Shown here piece after piece: positions 45,457 through 57,381 of a stretch of DNA of 64,000 nt. The notes beneath the pieces are model-generated. The model worked only from the letters and a program-made list of their open reading frames with translations, ran no database searches and was not told the DNA's origin. A program made the translations under genes and the position numbers. The stretch is from Tenebrio molitor (taxonomy: Eukaryota > Arthropoda > Insecta > Coleoptera > Tenebrionidae): contig NW_027184165.1 in the NCBI RefSeq assembly GCF_963966145.1, positions 1 through 64,000 on the forward strand. The letters run 5' to 3'. The stretch's first letter is position 1. Each line of letters begins with the position of its first letter.

Positions 45457-46437
45457 CAACAACAATTCATAGACTACAAAAAAGCCTATGATTCAGTACC
45501 ACATTCATGGTTAATTAAAATTCTTAAAATTTATAAAATTAATATTAAATTAAATCACCTTCTTTATATGGATGACATAAAACTTAACAATAACTGAAAA
45601 TCAATCAATATGTCGTGGTCATTACGAAAATTTAGAATATATAACTAAAGAAGGAGAAATCATTAAAAATTTAAATAAAGGAGAATTTTATAAATATTTA
45701 GGTATTAATCAATCAAATCAAATTAAATCTATTCTTTTGGTGTTATAAAATGGTCCAAAACTAATTTAAAGAATATAAATATTCAAACTAGAGTTCTCTT
45801 TACAAAATTTTGTAAACATCACCCCAAATCTGCTGTTGAAAGATTTAATTTACCACGCGAAAATGGTGGTAGGGGTTTTTCAAATCTAGAAATTCTACAA
45901 CACAATCAAATTGCTTCACTAAAAAATTATTTTCTCAATAGAGCTCGTGATATGACACTATAGCAAATATAAAACAAAAGTCTTTACATGGGAGATATTT
46001 TAAAGAGCTGAGGGTTTTATATTTGCAATACAAGATCTTGCACCGTTTTGGCTCACAGCGAATATAAAAAACGTCATGATATATTCGCAAAAATTATACA
46101 CATGAATTTAGCAGTTAAATTCAATTTATTAAAGGATACACAACCACATTACATTTATAAACCAGAAAGTTGTTTAGAAAATGACAATTACAAATTATAT
46201 TTTGATCGCACAGTTTTAACTGACATTCACATTCAGCATAACAGACCAGACATTATTATTTTAAATAAACAACAAAAGCAAGCATATCTTTTAGATATAG
46301 CTGTTCCAAATTCACACAATATAACACAGACATATAATACAAAAATTAATAAATATATTATTATAATTTCAGCAACAGGAATAGTACCGCAATCTCTTTT
46401 TAAAAATTTAAAAATTTTGGACTTAGAGAACACATAA
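45457..46437 (+). pseudogene. Decayed R4/Dong-like fragment, unit 4
   Basis: Same relic as in unit 1 with the same disruptions. The open endonuclease-type piece is 46048-46437. Confidence 0.8.
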
Positions 46438-47716
46438 AACACAAAAAAGTCAAAATGTGGAGGCGAGACGCCGGTAATTATGTTGATAAGCACTGCACTA
46501 CTGCCGCCGGGTGGAGGTGGGATACGAAAAGAAGATGCTCTCACTGCTCTCACTCACAATAAGTTCGGAAAAACCGAATTTTATTATCGTATTTAATTGA
46601 CGTCACAGTTACTTTGGCGAAACAGGAGCTCGCTTTTCGAAGGCATGATGAAAAAGACAGACGAATCAATTTGATATATAAAACCTAACAGGAACGGCTG
46701 GTCCATGAGGTCATTTGGGTAATGACCCCCTAAAAAATAAAGGTTTTACCCAACACCAGCCGCGACTGCAATGTACACAAGACTATGACTGCTACATATT
46801 ATGTTATTTCAACCAAATCAGAAGTACAATAATTTTGAAAAGTAAGTGCAATGTATACTTCTAAATCTATCTAAATTTATTAATATGTAATTTTTTTCAA
46901 AACTATCGATCTTTCTTTGAAACATTTTCAATTCACAATTCACTGTTGGAAGCGCTGTACTTTTTAGTATAAATACGTATACGAAAAATTAAAATAATAG
47001 TTGAATTAACACATCGTTAAATGTTACGAGGAACATAGTTTTTTGGATTACACAGCAAAATCTTGGAATTTCAGTCCGATATTACTCCATTGAGTCTTTG
47101 GACTCACAAATAAATACCTCGAAAAGCCGACAAACATCTGTCTAGAACTTTTCTAGTAACCAGAGGGTATCGTAAACGACCCGTGTTTAGACCTCTTTCG
47201 TGAAAGTGACCGACCGCCGGCGCCGCTCGATTTCGTCATAAATCTCAGCCGTACCCCCCACGATAATTGACAAGTCTGTCATACAGCCCTACCATTTAAA
47301 ACCTTTATTCTCTTCGTTTTAAAAATAGTTTCGCATGGTTTTTCTCTCTTCTCGTTTTACAATGGTCCAGTGACTAATAAATGAGTGTTGTGTTATGAGT
47401 TTGTTCGAGCTCAAAAAAACGTGGTTCGAAATTGTTTAACGTTTAACGAATGGTAAGTTATTCTAGTTTTTATGTTGGTCTTAACGTGTTAGGGGCCAAG
47501 AATACAACATTGTCTGTCCATTATAACATAGAACTGATATGTTGAATTCAGATCTCTAATTATTTAAAAACCAAAAAAATAAAGCAGCAGTCAAAGTGGC
47601 ATGTACGCGTAACCTAATATATATTTTTTTTACATTAAAAGATCGCCGTCTTCCTCGTCGCACTTACGACATTTGCATATGTTATCTTTGTTAAACTCAC
47701 GGAAGGAATATAATGA
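46438..47716. other. Spacer between R4/Dong-like fragment and 5S fragment, unit 4
   Basis: Same content as 1542-2820. The inverted repeat is at 46695-46762 and the C-like block at 47248-47294. No gene seen. Confidence 0.6.
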
Positions 47717-47782
47717 ACCGGTCACCCGTCCAAGTGCTGACCGCTGCCCGCGTGGCTTACCTTCGGTGATCGAACGACAACC
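47717..47782 (-). pseudogene. 5S rRNA 3'-half fragment, unit 4
   Basis: Same degenerate fragment as at 2821-2886. Confidence 0.65.
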
Positions 47783-47977
47783 TTTACCGTTTGACGAGTT
47801 TTTATTCTGCAATTGTTTACAATTAATCGACAAAAAAAATTGTTTTCTTAATTATCTAGTACTTAAAGCTATGAATCTACATTATACGGGTCTGTGCATG
47901 TTTCCGAATACCTGCACGAAAAACAAATCGGTTCGGTGGTTGCTATGGATTTCAAAAAAAAACAAAAAGTGTTGGGG

Positions 47978-48061
47978 GGCAACGGCACGCGGTGTTCCCA
48001 AGCGGTCACCCATCCAAGTACTGACCGCGCCCGACGTTGCTTAACTTCGGTGATCGGACGA
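47978..48061 (-). rRNA. 5S rRNA gene, 3' part, interrupted by element B, unit 4
   Basis: 5S positions 36-119, with the target duplication at 48049-48061. Confidence 0.93.
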
Positions 48062-48467
48062 AATTGAAATTGAAATTGAAAAGAGCTTTATTATGATTTG
48101 ATTGGTGAGTTACAGAGTATATACATGTTACAAGCTAGGTTCCTATTCGAGCCCTAAGTATATTCGGTTTTCTGACCAGTATGGTCATTAACAATTTTAT
48201 ATGTGCGATGAGGAGTTTATCCCAATTTCTTCTGATTTGTGCATCAATTATCTTATCGGGGAAAAAAGCGAAACCCCGCAACTTGATCCTCTGACTTAAA
48301 GCTAACTAATGACTAGGATATATACAATTACAACTAACTATACATATTTACAGATAAATGCAGGTTGGTACCCTGCGGCTTAGTTGTGCCCTACGCTAGC
48401 CTAGCTTATAGTAACCTACTCTGACCTATTCTAAGATATGTACAGTATATACAGTTGTGAAGTAAAT

Positions 48468-51173
48468 TCATTTTCTTTTGTGCCCGTGTTTGGGCTTGTC
48501 GGTTGTCATGTCTATGTCGTGGTGCAATAGTTTATGTGTTTGCTTGCTTAGTTGCATCGTGCTGGCGATCAGCGGGTGGTTGCGGTTTCTCCTAAAAAAT
48601 CTTTCTGCTGTGGCCGTTGTGTGCTCGCGGATGGATGGCAAGCCGGTCCTCTCCCTCAGGTCTGTAATTCTAGTGTATCTGGGCGCGCCGGTGGCGAGCC
48701 TCATGCATTTGTTCTGCAGAACCTCCAGGGGCTGCATCGCGTAGTTGGAAATGTGACTCAGTATTGGGGCCCCATACGTTATTATTGGTCTTATTACTTG
48801 TTTGTACAGCAGTGTTTTGTTTTCTTGCGACATTCCACTATTCCTGTTCAGGAGCGGGTACAGGATGCGGATTGCCGCGTTGCCCTTGGTTGTGGCCGTC
48901 TTGATATGCCTCTTTAGGTTCAGGCGGGCATCCAGCTGGAGGCCCAAATACTTTACGGTGTCTTTCGGTGGTATCGTATGGTCGCCTACTTTGAGTTTCG
49001 TTATTAATTTGATGTTGGTCCTCTTCCTTGCGAAGATGATGTTTTCGGTTTTTGATTCGTTTATCTTCAGCTTCCATCTCGTGTAGTACTTCTCCAGCAT
49101 TCTGACGTGTATTTGGTTCTGTGTCAGGGCCGCCTGCGCGTAGTACGAGTGCGCGTAGGTGGCCATGTCGTCTGCATAGAGGGCTGTTTTTGTTTTTTGG
49201 AATTCTGGGATGTCGTGCGTGTACAGATTAAAAAGAATGGGCCCTAGGACTGATCCCTGGGGTACGCCGCTGTCGATCGTTCTAGGTGTTGATATTGTGT
49301 TGTTGACCTTTACTTTTATTGTTCTTTTTGAGAGGTAGCTGTGAATTAGTCTTGTAAAGTTCGGGTCTATGCCGCCGTCGTTCATTTTCTTAATGAGGCC
49401 GTTGATCCACATCGAATCGAAGGCTTTTTCGAGGTCTATAAGTGTCATCGCCGTGGTCTTGCTCTTGTTGAATTCCGATATTATGTCATTTATTACTCGT
49501 ACCAGTTGGATTGTCGTGTTGTGGTTCTTTCTGAATCCTGCTTGGGTGGTCTTTTCCATACCATGTTGTTTTGCGATCCTGTTCAGCCGCCTCATTAACA
49601 CCTTCTCCACGATTTTGGACGTGGCGCTGAGGAGACTGATTGGTCGGTAGCTGGCGGTTTTTCCTTTGCTCTTTCCAGGCTTTGGTATGGGAACCACGAG
49701 TGCCTCCTTGAAAGCCTTCGGGTAGTGGTTTAATTTAATGATGGCGTTGATGATGTAGCACAGTTGTACTACCGATTTCTTTGGAAGGTTTCTCAGGGCT
49801 ATGTTACGTACGTCGTCTTCTCCGGGCGCCTTGTTCTTCTTGAGATTTTTTAGTGTTTTGAAGATTTCGTGGGGGTTCGTGCGCATCCCCTCCCAGTATT
49901 CTTTGCTCTGGACGAGTGTTTTTCCTAAGAGCGTCCGGGCCTCTTCATCGATTTGTTCTTGCTCAGGGGTGTTTGTTATTTTGGGTAGGTGGACGCTTTG
50001 GAAGTATTCCACGAGGGCTTCCGCTTTTTCCCTTTCCGTTATGGCTTGGCTGCCGTTTTCTGTTAGTAGGGGTGGTATTTCTGTCCGGTTTTTCTTTAAT
50101 GTTTTGGCAATCTTCCATAACGTATTGTCCTGCGGATTTGCTTTCCTGAGTTTTGCCTTCCATGCGTTGTTTTTCTGCGTTATCAGGCTCCTGGTTATCT
50201 TTTCATTAAGTTGGATGAGCTTCTTTTTGCAGTCTCCATCCCCTGTCCTTTGGTATAGCTTCCGGATTTTGTTTCTGTCCGTGATCAGGCTCTTTGTTTC
50301 GTCGGGTATGCCGTCGCGCTCGGTGATTTTGATTACTTTGGTATGTGTCTTAATCGTTTCTGCGAGGATCTTGGTAAATTCGGCTACTTCCGCCTCAAGC
50401 TGTTCGATGGTTCTTATGTTGCTGGTGATTTTGGTCTTTCGATTCAATTCCTGCCTGAATTTTTTCCAGTCAGTATTTTCGAAGCTTCTGAATGTTCTTG
50501 TTGGCTCCTCTTGGCTGTTGTGCTGGACTTCTATTGTGACTGGGAGATGGTCTGAGTTAAGTTCATTGATCGCCTTGGCCCTGGAATAGTTTGTGATGTT
50601 TTTCATTAGGTAGATGTCAATGGTGGTGGGGCTTGTGCCATTGTATGGGATATGCGTCGGTTCCAGAGGGTGATTTATCGTTATTCCTCGTGTGTCAGCG
50701 AATTTCTTGAGTACTGCGCCGTTGGTTTCATTCGTGGCACAGTTCCATTCCTTGTGTTTTGCGTTCAAGTCACCGGCGACAATTGTTGTTGTTGCTATTC
50801 CCATGATTTTTTCCAGCTCGCTTATTTTGAAATAGTTATGGGGCGGGTTGTAGGCGCCGACGATAGTGAGGCCCGTACCGGCTATTTGTATCGCAGCCGT
50901 TTCTATGCTGGTTAACGGGGCGTTCTTTGTGCTGTACGGAATTCCTTTCCTGACTGCGATGAGTACGCCGCCTCCTCTCGTTCGTGCGTTGCCTCGATCT
51001 TTCCGGGTGATTGTGTAGTTCGGGAATTTTATTTTGTCCGTCGCTATTAGTTTGGTTTCGGTGACTACTAACACATGGGGTTTGTGTGTTTGGAGGAATG
51101 TTGTCAATTCGTGCGTTTTATTTGTTAATCCGTTAGCGTTCCACGTTGTGATTTTTATCTTATTCTGTGCGCT
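48468..51173 (-). CDS. Element B ORF2: AP-endonuclease / reverse transcriptase, unit 4
   Basis: Intact frame with the same residues as unit 3 up to the C-terminus, which here is the normal KHGHKRK. The endonuclease (TTWNANG, TETKL, GDLNAKH, SDHLPV) and RT (KAFD, GVPQGS, YADD) motifs are complete. Like the other copies it starts in the -1 frame inside ORF1 without an ATG. Confidence 0.92.
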   Translation of the reverse strand, partial: SAQNKIKITTWNANGLTNKTHELTTFLQTHKPHVLVVTETKLIATDKIKFPNYTITRKDRGNARTRGGGVLIAVRKGIPYSTKNAPLTSIETAAIQIAGTGLTIVGAYNPPHNYFKISELEKIMGIATTTIVAGDLNAKHKEWNCATNETNGAVLKKFADTRGITINHPLEPTHIPYNGTSPTTIDIYLMKNITNYSRAKAINELNSDHLPVTIEVQHNSQEEPTRTFRSFENTDWKKFRQELNRKTKITSNIRTIEQLEAEVAEFTKILAETIKTHTKVIKITERDGIPDETKSLITDRNKIRKLYQRTGDGDCKKKLIQLNEKITRSLITQKNNAWKAKLRKANPQDNTLWKIAKTLKKNRTEIPPLLTENGSQAITEREKAEALVEYFQSVHLPKITNTPEQEQIDEEARTLLGKTLVQSKEYWEGMRTNPHEIFKTLKNLKKNKAPGEDDVRNIALRNLPKKSVVQLCYIINAIIKLNHYPKAFKEALVVPIPKPGKSKGKTASYRPISLLSATSKIVEKVLMRRLNRIAKQHGMEKTTQAGFRKNHNTTIQLVRVINDIISEFNKSKTTAMTLIDLEKAFDSMWINGLIKKMNDGGIDPNFTRLIHSYLSKRTIKVKVNNTISTPRTIDSGVPQGSVLGPILFNLYTHDIPEFQKTKTALYADDMATYAHSYYAQAALTQNQIHVRMLEKYYTRWKLKINESKTENIIFARKRTNIKLITKLKVGDHTIPPKDTVKYLGLQLDARLNLKRHIKTATTKGNAAIRILYPLLNRNSGMSQENKTLLYKQVIRPIITYGAPILSHISNYAMQPLEVLQNKCMRLATGAPRYTRITDLRERTGLPSIREHTTATAERFFRRNRNHPLIASTMQLSKQTHKLLHHDIDMTTDKPKHGHKRK

Positions 51174-52414
51174 TACTCGGTCAAGGCCGGCAGATCTAAC
51201 GACATTAAATTAATTATTATCTCGCTCGTGGTACTTTCTTTAGTTGTTTTCTCGTTTAGTTTTTTCAAGTTGCGTAATATCTTGCCGAAGTCGACCTTTT
51301 CTTTTAGTTTTTTCAATTCATCCAAAATTTGTACAAATACGTTGAAGTCGTTCATCGATTCCTTGTTTATTGCCGCTGTCGTGGCGGTGGATTGGGCCGC
51401 TACCTCTTCGGCGAGGCGTGCCCTGGTGGCATTCATGTGGGCGGCGGCGGGATTGCGGCTCGGCTCGTTGGTGTTTCTATTCGTTGTCCATGGGTTTTTT
51501 ACTGGTATCGGCGCTGGCACGTAACTTTGTTTTGGTATTTTTTCGGTTATGGTCGACTTGGTTTTTTCTAGGAAGTTTTTTCGCGCGACGTAGACCTCGC
51601 ATTGTTCGCTATTTGCTAGGTGTCCTCGACCGCAGTTACTACAGCGGATCATTTTTTGGTCGTCCTCGCTTTCCTTTTTTAGGGTGCATTCGCTTGTTCT
51701 GTGATTTTTAGCGCACTTCAGGCACCGGGTGGCCGCGAAGCAGTTTGATGCTGCGTGACCCCAGGTTTGGCAGTTGTGGCATTGCACGATCGCTCTTCTA
51801 TTGATTAGTTTCTTCCACCGGACGACTACGTATTCTATCGTTCTGGCATTTGTTTCCAGATCTCTTAGTGTTGTCTTGTTGTCGGTAATTATTACATAAA
51901 GGGGGGTGTTTGTGTTTTTCATGCGATAAGCGTTTTTACAGTTGATTCCCTTATCCTCGAGGTCCCTTTTTATGTCTTCCGGTGTGGGGTTATTATCTAA
52001 CCCGTACGCGACAAACCCGTGTGTTTTTTCTTTTTTCGTTGCGTACGTGTGCCATTCGGCCTTACTGCTCTTTTTCAAGTTCTCTTTTAGAGCGTTAAAG
52101 TCTTTGATGGTTTTGGCGTATATGATTGTATTCTCGCGTGTAAATTTCAGACTCACCCCATTTTCTGTGCTCTGTGCGCTTAGGTCCAGAAGCTTTTTAT
52201 GTTCGTACTTTCCATGTAGGACTATTGGTGGTGGTTTTTCGTCACTTTCTTCTGTTGGGTTTGCCTCTTCCTCTTCGTCCTCTATAGGGTCTTCCTCTTG
52301 GATGTCGGTATCCTCGTGGTCCGACAGGGCAGCGAACCTGTTTCCCGACGGTCCCGTCGTTTCCATAGGTTCTGTCGTGATTATTGAATTCTTAGGTGGT
52401 GGTCTCTTTTTCAT
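51173..52414 (-). CDS. Element B ORF1: gag-like zinc-knuckle protein, unit 4
   Basis: 413 residues from the first ATG, identical to the unit 3 protein, with three CCHC knuckles and the Lys/Leu-rich C-terminal helix. The frame is open upstream to a GTG at 52510 without an ATG. Confidence 0.88.
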   Translation of the reverse strand: MKKRPPPKNSIITTEPMETTGPSGNRFAALSDHEDTDIQEEDPIEDEEEEANPTEESDEKPPPIVLHGKYEHKKLLDLSAQSTENGVSLKFTRENTIIYAKTIKDFNALKENLKKSSKAEWHTYATKKEKTHGFVAYGLDNNPTPEDIKRDLEDKGINCKNAYRMKNTNTPLYVIITDNKTTLRDLETNARTIEYVVVRWKKLINRRAIVQCHNCQTWGHAASNCFAATRCLKCAKNHRTSECTLKKESEDDQKMIRCSNCGRGHLANSEQCEVYVARKNFLEKTKSTITEKIPKQSYVPAPIPVKNPWTTNRNTNEPSRNPAAAHMNATRARLAEEVAAQSTATTAAINKESMNDFNVFVQILDELKKLKEKVDFGKILRNLKKLNEKTTKESTTSEIIINLMSLDLPALTE

Positions 52415-52619
52415 CTTTCTGTCTTCTTCACTGTCCGTGCCGTCACAAGGCCTTCTGCGGGCCACCTTTAAGTTCCTTACTTTTGGCACTGTAACACTGG
52501 AAAGTAACACTTCACTTCACTTCACTTTTGGTTTAAGATTATATAATATATCACTCGGTTCGCAAGAAACAATAGCTCTCTGACTCGCGTGTGCTCGCTT
52601 CGATTGCTCGGACGAGACT

Positions 52620-52667
52620 GGTGATCGGACGAGAACCGGTGCTTTTCAACGTGGTATGGCCGTTGCC
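52620..52667 (-). rRNA. 5S rRNA gene, 5' part, unit 4
   Basis: 5S positions 1-48, with the target duplication at 52620-52632. Confidence 0.93.
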
Positions 52668-54123
52668 GTGGTGTTTAGGTGTGATCGTTGGTGTAAAATA
52701 TATTGCTTTTAACATTCCGATGCACGAATATGAACATCAAAACGCGATGCGTTTCGTTTCCGTATGCACTTACCCTCTGACGACCGACGTCGGACCGAAC
52801 TAACGGGAAATCCCACAACAACCACCACGTCACGCTCTAACGACAAGAGAGACTACTAGACGGACTGGCGATCTCCCGCGTCGCACATTTTTCGACCGCC
52901 GGCGGCGGTGGAAAATCCAGAATTTCACCCCACCTACCGCGCTGCTTGCTCCGACGACGACGAGATTCCCACATTTGGATCGACCGAAATATGTAAGTAA
53001 TATCAGGAAGTTCCGATTTTCGAGAGGAGACCTGTGTTTCTATTTACCTATCTATAATAATTATCGTTATAATCATCATATCATTATTATTATTATTAAC
53101 ATTATTATTTATTACCATTATTATTATTATTATTATTATTTATCGTCCCTCGGATTCGGCGATCTTCGAAAATCCAAGTTGGACCGTTAGACATTCGAAC
53201 GCGGTGTGCGTGGCTGACGAGTTGTTATTTTTGGCGTTTTTTCTTCGATCTTCACCCCGACTTCGGACGACGCAGGTCGGACACGAAATTACGAAGAGAG
53301 AAAGACGGAAGAAAGGAAGAAAACCTGAAGATCCGTCGAAGAAAATATCGGAAAACTCGTAGGTGCGGCATCGGTCGGACGATGAAGACCGTCTCCTTTC
53401 GGATGATCCTCTCGACGGACTTTCGGCCGTCCCGAAGGGTCCGGACGGCAACGGGACCCGTCGTCGACTCGTCCCGTTTCAACTTCCGCCGAAAACGATC
53501 GACCTGAACGTCGGAGAGGCGGTTCGCGGCATCCTGTTGTCGGAATTGCCTCGGTTCGAACACCAGGTCCTTTCTGTGCTTCGACCGTTTCGGAAGCGTT
53601 TGGCGACGCGAAGATGTCGTAAAATCGAGAAGGTGGCGCGGTATTCCGGGAAGAGATGGACCAATATTTCGGCGAACGAAATATGGATTCCCGGAATCGA
53701 CGCGTCTACCCCGCACCGCCGACGTAAACCGTCGGTCCCGAATCGAAACCGTGACGACCCGGATTTAGGGCTGGTGGTTGGAGGGGCGTGTACCTGATTC
53801 GAAACCCACCGACGTTCCGAGACGAACTTCGCTATCTCCAGGGAAACTTCGGAAACCGAGTTCGGCCAGCTTGATCACACGGTGGCGATGGTGATCGAGG
53901 AAAGAGGACGATGCCATCACGCGGGCAACGATTCCGAGGCCTGCAATTTCTTCGACGGCGGACGCGGTGCGCGTTCAGTCTTCCGTCCGCAGTGGCGACT
54001 ATTTTATAAAGACTTAGAAAATTTTTTTGTTCAATTCTCGTTCACGAGGTGCTCGAAGTGTACGTGTGTGAGCAAGTGTTTTTTCAATAATTATTATTAA
54101 CTTTTAACGTTTTAACGTGAAAG
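52668..54123. other. Region between 5S 5' end and H1, unit 4
   Basis: Same as 7878-9333. The microsatellite is at about 53082-53141 and the H1 TATA box at 54005-54010. No gene seen. Confidence 0.6.
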
Positions 54124-54870
54124 ATGGCCGACGTCGAAAATCAAACAGCATCATCGGTCACCACCGGTTCCGCTGCCACCCCTCAATCCCACGCGAAGAA
54201 AGAGAAAAAAGCGAAAAATCCCAGGGCGAAACCGTCCCATCCTCCGACATCCGAGATGGTAAACAACGCCATCAAGGGACTCAAGGAACGCGGAGGATCG
54301 TCTCTTCAGGCCATCAAGAAGTTCGTCGCCGCAAATTACAAAGTCGACGCCGAAAAGGTCGCCCCTTTCATCAAGAAATATCTGAAAGGCGCCGTGGCGT
54401 CGGGATCTCTGGTTCAGACGAAAGGTAAGGGCGCGTCGGGTTCGTTCAAGCTCGCCTCGTCCACCTCCGGTGGTGCCAAAGTCGCCTCCGCCTCCGACAA
54501 GAGGAAACCCGCTTCGTCCGCCGCATCCAAGACGAAAAAATCATCCGCCAAACGTACCGCCGTCGCGACGACTTCCGACAAGGCTTCCTCGAAGACAGCC
54601 AAAAAACAAGCCTCCCCCAAAGCGAAGAAGACTGCTGCCGAAAAGAAGAGCGCCGTCGCTGCCTCCGCCGCCGCAGCGAAAGCCAAGAAATCGGCCGCCT
54701 CCTCGGCAGAAAAGAAAACTAGAGCCGCCCCGAAACCCCGATCGCCTTCCAAAGCGAAGAAATCTAACAAGGCTGGTCCGACTAAAAAACCCAAAGCACC
54801 CAAACCCAAGACAGCCAAAGCCATTCCTGTCAAGGTGAAAAAGGCCGCTTCGCCGAAGAGGAAAAAGTGA
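54124..54870 (+). CDS. H1: Histone H1, unit 4
   Basis: 248 residues, identical to unit 1. Confidence 0.97.
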   Translation: MADVENQTASSVTTGSAATPQSHAKKEKKAKNPRAKPSHPPTSEMVNNAIKGLKERGGSSLQAIKKFVAANYKVDAEKVAPFIKKYLKGAVASGSLVQTKGKGASGSFKLASSTSGGAKVASASDKRKPASSAASKTKKSSAKRTAVATTSDKASSKTAKKQASPKAKKTAAEKKSAVAASAAAAKAKKSAASSAEKKTRAAPKPRSPSKAKKSNKAGPTKKPKAPKPKTAKAIPVKVKKAASPKRKK

Positions 54871-54961
54871 GAAACGTGGATGGATACTCGACTCATGTTC
54901 GTTCGGCTGTGCCTCGTTCCGACGTCATCATCGTACTACCGGCAACGGGGCACGCACAAAT

Positions 54962-54977
54962 GGCCCTTTTCAGGGCC
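54962..54977 (+). terminator. H1 stem-loop, unit 4
   Basis: ggcccttttcagggcc. Confidence 0.92.
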
Positions 54978-55202
54978 ACACGATAATCTACGACGAAAAA
55001 AAGAAATAAAACTATCCTTACGGCGAAACCAAATAAAATAGATAGCATCAGCTGGCAGGTAGGTGATGACAGGATGCAATAAAATTTTACGAACGACCGC
55101 AACCCAACCCGAATCGAGAGGACCGACCGATTATTGACATTTTTATTTTATTCATTTCCGGTTGAAGGGCGATATATTTTTTTTTTTGCCTGTAAAGTTT
55201 GA

Positions 55203-55218
55203 GGTTCTGAAAAGAACC
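55203..55218 (-). terminator. H3 stem-loop, unit 4
   Basis: GGTTCTTTTCAGAACC on the minus strand. Confidence 0.92.
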
Positions 55219-55279
55219 GATTTTTTTGTTATAAAATTCGTGTTTCGTGTTGTTCTTCCGAAACACGATGTGGAAAAAT

Positions 55280-55828
<549 letters not shown>

Positions 55829-55958
55829 TCAACGGCTGACTTCGTCGATTGGTCGATGGTGAACCGTTGAATCTATATAAGGCTCCGTTAGTTGAAATTT
55901 TGCGGTAGTTGACTTCCTAGGGACGAGGTGTGCAGGTATTTTGTGTCAGTTGAAATAA

Positions 55959-56279
<321 letters not shown>

Positions 56280-56336
56280 TTTCCTGGCGCTCTTCACCGT
56301 TCGAGAAAACCAGAATAAAATACGAAATACAAAATC

Positions 56337-56352
56337 GGTTCTTTTCAGAACC
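56337..56352 (+). terminator. H4 stem-loop, unit 4
   Basis: ggttcttttcagaacc. Confidence 0.92.
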
Positions 56353-56552
56353 ACAAAATAAAAATAAGAGGAAAAAAAAGAAACATGATGTTCTTTCGAG
56401 AAACAACGGACAATTATTACTAACTGACTACCTGATAAATGTACCAAGATCGTAAACACCCCTTGCTTTCCTTTTGGCATTGCAGTCGTAAATGATAATA
56501 ATACAAAAAGAAAAGATGCATCGGTCATTTTACGAAAAAAAAAAGCTATAGT

Positions 56553-56568
56553 GGCCCTGAGAAGGGCC
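56553..56568 (-). terminator. H2A stem-loop, unit 4
   Basis: GGCCCTTCTCAGGGCC on the minus strand. Confidence 0.92.
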
Positions 56569-56610
56569 GATATTTTGAGTTTTCGCCACGGAGATGGATC
56601 GATCGTTCGT

Positions 56611-56985
56611 TTAAGGTTTCTTCTCGGTTTTTTTGGGTAAAAGTACGGCCTGAATGTTGGGTAAGACACCGCCTTGGGCGATCGTAACTCCGGACAGGAG
56701 TTTGTTCAATTCCTCGTCGTTTCTGATGGCCAGCTGCAGATGACGCGGTATAATACGTGTCTTCTTGTTGTCACGGGCAGCGTTTCCTGCCAATTCTAGA
56801 ACTTCGGCGGCTAAGTACTCCATGACGGCGGCCAAATAGACGGGAGCTCCTGCACCGACGCGTTCCGCGTAATTTCCTTTTCTGAGAAGACGATGTATCC
56901 TACCCACCGGAAACTGGAGACCGGCACGGCTCGAACGGGATTTCGCTTTTCCCTTCACTTTACCTCCTTTACCGCGACCTGACAT
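56611..56985 (-). CDS. H2A: Histone H2A, unit 4
   Basis: 124 residues, identical to unit 1. Its own promoter half is intact, but its divergent partner H2B now lies more than 5 kb away behind element C. Confidence 0.98.
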   Translation of the reverse strand: MSGRGKGGKVKGKAKSRSSRAGLQFPVGRIHRLLRKGNYAERVGAGAPVYLAAVMEYLAAEVLELAGNAARDNKKTRIIPRHLQLAIRNDEELNKLLSGVTIAQGGVLPNIQAVLLPKKTEKKP

Positions 56986-57381
56986 TTTAAGTTCGTTCGT
57001 TAGACACCACGAGAAGTAATAAAACTGACGGACGGGACTCGTCGATTGTAAAAGCTGGTAGCTGTGCTTCGAATTTATAGCCTCCGTGATAGGAGAATAG
57101 GACGTGACGATTGGTGGGAGCCCGTTTTCAGGTGGGGTTCTGGTGAACACACTACCTATCAGAAAGGTGGTGGTGCAAAGTTAACGCACGCACAGGACAG
57201 GGTACACAAGGGGTCTCGCTTGTGCAGTTGTATGAGCCAGACGTGTTTCCGCTGAGTGTCGAAAATTTAATAATAAAATTTTTCCCACGCCAAGTCTCAG
57301 TAACCCAAGCCGCTTGTCGGCTGAAGGCCTGAGCATTTCTTGCAAAAAGACATTAAAATTCTTGTGCAGTGCCAACTAGCG

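Larger units (their letters stand above)
48062..52619 (-). mobile_element. Element B copy, unit 4
   Basis: 4558 bp, with duplication ggtgatcggacga at 48049-48061 and 52620-52632. Almost identical to the unit 3 copy but without the inverted block, so it represents the undamaged form of that lineage. Unit duplication explains the pair better than two insertions. Confidence 0.93.
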